From: Flavobacterium resistens | GTDB taxonomy: Bacteria > Bacteroidota > Bacteroidia > Flavobacteriales > Flavobacteriaceae | Reading direction: 5' to 3' | DNA length: 64,000 nucleotides | Assembly: GCF_900182645.1 (NCBI RefSeq) | Contig: NZ_FXTA01000001.1 | Coordinates: 868,001 to 932,000 of the forward strand | In this document: positions 59,909 through 64,000 of the stretch, in pieces | How the letters are laid out: each line of letters starts with the position of its first letter | Position numbering within the stretch: the first letter of the stretch is position 1 | The notes under the pieces: generated by a model | Told to the model about the DNA's origin: nothing | The model's database searches: none | Seen by the model: only the letters and a program-made list of their open reading frames with translations | Made by a program: the position numbers and the translations under genes

Positions 59909-60655
59909 TTATTTTTTTCGCTGAAGTTTTAAAAGCTTAGCATATTTCATATAGGAGAAAAAAGCCTGAATCATTGAAAATGTTAGCCCATCTAATCCAT
60001 TTACAAAACCTTTTTTAAAGAAATAACATCTTACAAAAGCTACCGTTCCGTTTAATATCGGTTTAAAACTATTTATTCTTTTTCCTTGCTCGTAAAGCTG
60101 TTGTGCATGCCAGGTTGAATATAAATTTTTCTTATTTATAAATTGATCAAAACTTTCCCACGCATAGTGATTGATATGCACTTTTAAATGTGCTTTATTA
60201 TTTCCTGAAACTTTTTGATGCACTCTGTCTTTTGACGGAGAAGCTGTTTTTTTATTAAAAAATCGTGCTGTTTTATCAGGATACCAACCTGCAAAGTCAA
60301 TTTTCTTTCCGCCTAAATAATTATACAATCTAAAAGTAAAAACATCAAAATCTTGATTTTCGTATTTTCTCGACAATATAAAATTTTCGGCGTCTTCGGC
60401 CAAAATCTCATCAGCATCCAGATTTAAAATCCAGTCATTTTTACAATATTGAAGTCCATGAATTCTTTGCGGTCCATCTCCTAAAAACATTTGAGAGATA
60501 ACTTTAGCTCCTTTTTCTTCTGCAATTTTTACAGTATTATCAGCACTTAATGAATCTATAACAATTACTTCGTCACAAATTCTAAACAGAGCATCTATAC
60601 ATTTCCCAATATTTTTTTCCTCATTATAGGTTATTACCAATCCGCTGATTTCCAT
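59909..60655 (-). CDS. Glycosyltransferase family 2 (WaaE/LgtF-like), paralogue 1
   Basis: 248 aa, cytoplasmic, probably peripheral at the inner membrane. A GT-A fold with ISGLVITYNEEKNIGKCIDAL at the start, the sugar-nucleotide site DEVIVIDSLSADNT, and the metal-binding DxD in ILNLDADEIL (about residue 92). The C-terminal KYAKLLKLQ with basic residues is typical of LPS core glucosyltransferases of the WaaE/LgtF group. It is clearly similar along its length to the gene at 61671-62420. The donor and acceptor are unknown. Confidence 0.9.
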   Translation of the reverse strand: MEISGLVITYNEEKNIGKCIDALFRICDEVIVIDSLSADNTVKIAEEKGAKVISQMFLGDGPQRIHGLQYCKNDWILNLDADEILAEDAENFILSRKYENQDFDVFTFRLYNYLGGKKIDFAGWYPDKTARFFNKKTASPSKDRVHQKVSGNNKAHLKVHINHYAWESFDQFINKKNLYSTWHAQQLYEQGKRINSFKPILNGTVAFVRCYFFKKGFVNGLDGLTFSMIQAFFSYMKYAKLLKLQRKK

Positions 60656-60663
60656 GTTTTTCT

Positions 60664-61377
60664 TTAAAATAATTTAAGTTTACCAATCTTCAATTTTAAC
60701 CTAAATCTAAACAGACTGTCTTCTCCTTTTATGTCTATTCTTTTAACCAAATAATTATTTTTAAAAGGAAATTTATTTACTCTGTTTCCAATTCTTAAAC
60801 CATATTTTATGCCATTTTCATGCATAATTTTTTCAAAAACAGCAAATTGAGCCTCTTTCTTAGCATAGTTACCAAATGGATACGCCAAAACAGGTTTTAT
60901 ATCTAATTGATGTTCTTTAATAAAATTATTTGACTTTATAAAATCAGCTTCTAATTCCTCTTTTGATAATGAACTATATCTTTTATGCTCAAAAGAATGA
61001 TATCCTAACTCGATTAAATTACCGTCTAAACCTTTCAACTGCTCAACACTCATTATTTTCTCTTTCCCTTCAATCCAGTAATCAAAATTTCCAACGAACG
61101 AAAATGGTATAAAAAAAGAAGCTTTTATTTGATACTTTTCAAGCAAAGGCACTGCGAACAAAAGCTGACACTCTGTAACATCATCAAAAGTGATAATAAT
61201 GCTTTTTGAAGGGAGAGTTTTTAAATTCTCTAAATCCTTAAAATGAAATGTTGTATAATTATTATCGCGAAGAAACTTTAATTGCGATTCTAACTTTGAC
61301 ACAGAAATACTTAAGTTCAAAGATTTAGCTTCATCTTCAACTACGTTGTGGTACATTAAGATTGGTAACTTTGACAT
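60664..61377 (-). CDS. Polysaccharide deacetylase family protein
   Basis: 237 aa. A NodB-like domain: ILMYHNVVEDE (His) at residues 6-16, the metal and catalytic Asp in IITFDDVTECQLLFAVPLL (about 56-74), GYHSFEHKRYSSLS near residue 116, and LAYPFGNYAKKE near residue 160. Such enzymes remove acetyl groups from sugars in surface polysaccharides. No signal peptide is visible. It lies between two paralogous GT2 genes, 8 nt upstream of paralogue 1 and about 290 nt from paralogue 2, so it is co-transcribed at least with the first. Confidence 0.88.
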   Translation of the reverse strand: MSKLPILMYHNVVEDEAKSLNLSISVSKLESQLKFLRDNNYTTFHFKDLENLKTLPSKSIIITFDDVTECQLLFAVPLLEKYQIKASFFIPFSFVGNFDYWIEGKEKIMSVEQLKGLDGNLIELGYHSFEHKRYSSLSKEELEADFIKSNNFIKEHQLDIKPVLAYPFGNYAKKEAQFAVFEKIMHENGIKYGLRIGNRVNKFPFKNNYLVKRIDIKGEDSLFRFRLKLKIGKLKLF

Positions 61378-61670
61378 GTATTTTTTTTTGCAAATCTATA
61401 TATTAATAGCATTATTTATAACAAAAATTAAAAAATTATGTTAAAAATAATATTGATGCAAAATACGCGTTTGTCAGCTCCATTTTATTTTACAAAAACA
61501 CTAATAATCAGCAAATTAAAAAAAAATATACTCAATAAAAAAATAACCAATAATAAAACTAAATAGCTTTATTTAGGAGAAATTAAATAATGTTTTAGAT
61601 ACACTTAAATTTTTTTTACTCTAGTAAAGAAACATTTTACGCAAAAAATAAAATATTAGTTGTCTGTATT

Positions 61671-62420
61671 TTATTTTAGCTTTTTTTGAAGTTTTAAAAG
61701 CTTAGCATATTTCATATAAGAGAAAAAACTTTGAATCATTGCGATGGATAACCCGTCTATTCCGTTAAAAATTCCCCTCTTAAAAAAGTAACATCGTACA
61801 AAAGATACTACACCGTTAATTATGGGTTTAAAAGCATTAATTCTTTTTCCCTGATCAAATAATTGTTGTGCGTGCCAGCCTGAATATTGATTTTTCTTGG
61901 CAATAATCTGATCCAAAGAATCCCAGCCATAATGCAAAATATGTACGGCTACTTTTTTTTCATTTTGAGTGATGATTTTCTGATGTACTTTAGATTCAGA
62001 AGGATGAGCCGTTTGCTTGTTGAAAAAACGAACTTTGTTATCCGGATACCAGCCCGAAAAATCAATTAATTTGTCTGCTAAAAAGTTTTTTACTCTAAAA
62101 CTGAAAGCATCATAATTTCCTTCTAAATATTTTCCATCGAGAATGAATTGCTCAGCATCTTTATCCAAAAACTCATCGGCATCGAGATTTAAAATCCAGT
62201 CATTTTTGCAGTAAGGTAAACCATGAGTACGTTGTGGTCCGTCGCCCAAAAAAGCCTGTTCAATTACTGTTGCGCCTTTTTCTTTGGCAATTTCAACTGT
62301 ACGATCCTTACTGAAAGAATCTACAATAATAACTTCATCGCATACTTTAAACAAAGCATCAATACATTTTCCTATATTCTTTTCTTCATTAAATGTAATG
62401 ACAAGGCCGCTAATTTTCAT
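61671..62420 (-). CDS. Glycosyltransferase family 2 (WaaE/LgtF-like), paralogue 2
   Basis: 249 aa. Same layout as the gene at 59909-60655: ISGLVITFNEEKNIGKCIDAL, DEVIIVDSFSKDRT, DADEFL at the DxD position and a C-terminal KYAKLLKLQKKLK. The shared segments (PYCKNDWILNLDADE, SFFSYMKYAKLLKLQ) show a duplication flanking the deacetylase. The gap 61378-61670 is AT-rich with no gene recognised. It is divergent from the GT9 gene, with about 127 nt between the start codons. Confidence 0.9.
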   Translation of the reverse strand: MKISGLVITFNEEKNIGKCIDALFKVCDEVIIVDSFSKDRTVEIAKEKGATVIEQAFLGDGPQRTHGLPYCKNDWILNLDADEFLDKDAEQFILDGKYLEGNYDAFSFRVKNFLADKLIDFSGWYPDNKVRFFNKQTAHPSESKVHQKIITQNEKKVAVHILHYGWDSLDQIIAKKNQYSGWHAQQLFDQGKRINAFKPIINGVVSFVRCYFFKRGIFNGIDGLSIAMIQSFFSYMKYAKLLKLQKKLK

Positions 62421-62547
62421 TCTAAATCTGATTTGGTGAAAGCAAAAATACGTCTTTTTTTAAACTTGTCTATCCTTATTCGGTATTCGATTTGTACACT
62501 TGATAAAATTGTTTGTACTTTAGCCTACAAATTGAACATAGAAATAA

Positions 62548-63612
62548 ATGAGGATATTAGTTATTCAGCAGAAAAGAATTGGAGACGTATTAACAAGTAC
62601 AATAATTTGTAACAACTTAAAAGCCAAGTTTCCAGAATCAAAGATAGACTATATGTGTTATCCAAATTCTGTGGATGTACTAAAGGAAAATCCGAATATT
62701 GATACTATTATTCCGTTGACAAATACGGTACGAAAAGCAATTCCATCTTTATTTAAATTTATTTTTCAAATTAGAAGAAAAAAATACGATGCTGTAATTG
62801 ATGTCTACAGTAAATTAGAAACGAATTTGATTACCTTATTTTCTGGTGCGAAGTATAAAGTTTCGTATTCGAAATGGTATTCTAATGTATTTTATAATTA
62901 TAGCTACGAAAGATTAGATGCCGTAAAATCAGAATTTGGATTGGCAATTGAAAACAGATTAATGCTTCTAAAACCTTTCATTTCAGAAAAAATTACAGAT
63001 GTAAAACCAAAAATCTTTTTAAAAGAATCTGAAATTAATGAAGCTAAAAATCTACTAAAAAGCTATAATGTCGATACTGAAAAACCATTAATTATGTTTG
63101 GTATTTTAGGAAGCGAATTCTACAAAACATATCCTTTAGACGGAATGGCTAAAATTATCGACTTTACTGTTGCTAAAACGAATGCGACGATTATTTTCAA
63201 TTATATCCCGGATCAGAAAGAACAAGCTTTAGAAGTTTATAATAATTGTTCTGAAGAAACGAAAAAACACATTATTTTTGATTTGTATTGCACTGAACTT
63301 CGTCCATTTTTAGCGTTGCTTTCTCAATGTGAAATGTTAATAGGAAACGAAGGCGGAGCCGTAAATATGGCAAAAGCATTAGAAATCCCGACTTTCTCTA
63401 TTTTTACGCCATCGGTACGAAAAGAAACCTGGCAAACATTTGAAAATGAAGCAAAAAATGTATCAATCCATTTAAAAGATTTAAAACCAGAAATTTACGC
63501 GCAGCACACAGAACAATATATTAAAGAGCATACATTTGAATATTATGCGGAATATCCTTTAGAACTTATGCTAAAAAAATTGGAAGCTTATTTTCAGGAA
63601 TATAAAAATTGA
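62548..63612 (+). CDS. Glycosyltransferase family 9 (heptosyltransferase-like)
   Basis: 354 aa, GT-B fold. MRILVIQQKRIGDVLTSTIICNNLKAKFPES at the N-terminus, with the family's RIGDVL, and the C-terminal GNEGGAVNMAKALEIPTFSIF match the GT9/WaaF group that adds heptose or other sugars to LPS inner core. Family members are membrane-associated on the cytoplasmic side. The next gene starts 11 nt downstream, so it is probably the first gene of an operon continuing beyond the window. Confidence 0.92.
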   Translation: MRILVIQQKRIGDVLTSTIICNNLKAKFPESKIDYMCYPNSVDVLKENPNIDTIIPLTNTVRKAIPSLFKFIFQIRRKKYDAVIDVYSKLETNLITLFSGAKYKVSYSKWYSNVFYNYSYERLDAVKSEFGLAIENRLMLLKPFISEKITDVKPKIFLKESEINEAKNLLKSYNVDTEKPLIMFGILGSEFYKTYPLDGMAKIIDFTVAKTNATIIFNYIPDQKEQALEVYNNCSEETKKHIIFDLYCTELRPFLALLSQCEMLIGNEGGAVNMAKALEIPTFSIFTPSVRKETWQTFENEAKNVSIHLKDLKPEIYAQHTEQYIKEHTFEYYAEYPLELMLKKLEAYFQEYKN

Positions 63613-63623
63613 AAAGCATTCAA

Positions 63624-64000
63624 ATGAATGAAAAGCAAAAATTATCCGTTCTGATTATTACGCTAAATGAAGAACATCGCATAAAATCACTTTTAGAAGA
63701 TATTGATTTTGCGGATGAAATAATTGTTGTAGATTCCTTCAGCAATGATCAAACTGTCGCTATCGTGGAGTCTTTTACAAATGTTAAACTCATTCAAAAT
63801 CAATTTATAAACTATACTTCTCAGCGTAATTTTGCCTTAGATCAGGCAAAAAATGAATGGATTTTATTTCTTGATGCAGATGAAAAATTAACGCCTGAAT
63901 TAAAAACGGAAATTCTTTCTACAATTAATAATCAAAATGCTGCAAGCGCGTATTTGATATACAGAACTTTTATGTTCAAAAATAGAAAACTGAATTTCAG
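63624..64000 (+). CDS. Glycosyltransferase family 2, 5' part (runs off the right edge)
   Basis: About 125 codons from ATG 63624 (ATG 63628 is out of frame). LSVLIITLNEEHRIKSLLEDI is the GT2 start, DEIIVVDSFSNDQTVAIV the nucleotide site, and EWILFLDADEKLTPEL the DxD region. The STQRNFAL-like YTSQRNFALDQAKNE is shared with WaaE-type transferases. It follows the GT9 gene by 11 nt and belongs to the same operon. The end lies outside the window. Confidence 0.88.
   Translation, partial: MNEKQKLSVLIITLNEEHRIKSLLEDIDFADEIIVVDSFSNDQTVAIVESFTNVKLIQNQFINYTSQRNFALDQAKNEWILFLDADEKLTPELKTEILSTINNQNAASAYLIYRTFMFKNRKLNF

Overview
This window looks like chromosome from a Flavobacterium-type member of the Bacteroidetes (inference). 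The sequence is very AT-rich. Promoters follow the TAnnTTTG -7 pattern rather than an E. coli TATAAT box. The gene content is also typical: a fused CcoN/CcoO cbb3 oxidase, DUF5606 beside peptide deformylase, LamG proteins with a probable type IX secretion tail, MQO, and lipoproteins with a Bacteroidetes lipobox. No rRNA, tRNA, CRISPR array, phage or complete insertion sequence was seen.

Layout. 1-380: 5' part of hutH. 715-5948: threonine operon, with a Thr/Ile-rich leader peptide and attenuator followed by thrA, thrB and thrC. 6000-14400: accessory region with a DUF2971 gene in cassette-like flanks, several REP-like palindromes, small membrane proteins and lipoproteins, and a two-gene unit made of a Tat-signal methyltransferase-fold protein and a membrane-anchored flavin oxidase. 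14500-19600: S10 carboxypeptidase, GNAT, HutD, a HipA-like kinase with DUF3037, and NnrD. 19765-31952: a candidate structured RNA, gcvT, S41 protease, yebC, a small lipoprotein, two paralogous LamG proteins, a cysteine synthase/CBS-type enzyme, oligopeptidase B, ybaB and threonine aldolase. 32228-37031: prfB with a programmed +1 frameshift, msrB, lpxD, and a small membrane-protein operon beside its TetR regulator. 37198-40430: acyl-CoA carboxylase beta chain, DoxX and two unknowns. 40487-51455: a respiration block (hemN, the cbb3 operon ccoS-ccoNO-ccoQ-ccoP-ccoG-ccoH-safE, ccoI and an Fnr/Crp regulator). 51456-59845: mazG, DUF5606, def, FUSC, mqo, ruvX, a PAS protein and dapD. 59909-64000: lipopolysaccharide/polysaccharide glycosyltransferases and a deacetylase.

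How the genes work together. The clearest regulatory story is the respiration block. The palindrome ATGAT-N4-ATCAT, an FNR-box look-alike, lies about 50-60 nt upstream of hemN, ccoS and ccoI. It sits at a nearly constant distance from the -7 box, and an Fnr-like regulator is encoded next to ccoI, so a microaerobic regulon is likely. The threonine genes appear to be controlled by translation of a Thr codon run. A TetR-type gene has matching palindromes before itself and before the operon it precedes.

The intergenic space is unusually rich in long, near-perfect inverted repeats built from different short words. REP-like elements gather at 7520-9670, and one of them supplies the C-terminal half of a small membrane ORF. 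The least understood loci are the methyltransferase/flavin-oxidase pair (9825-13300), the HipA/DUF3037 pair (17306-18461) and the cassette-like DUF2971 gene (6196-7428).
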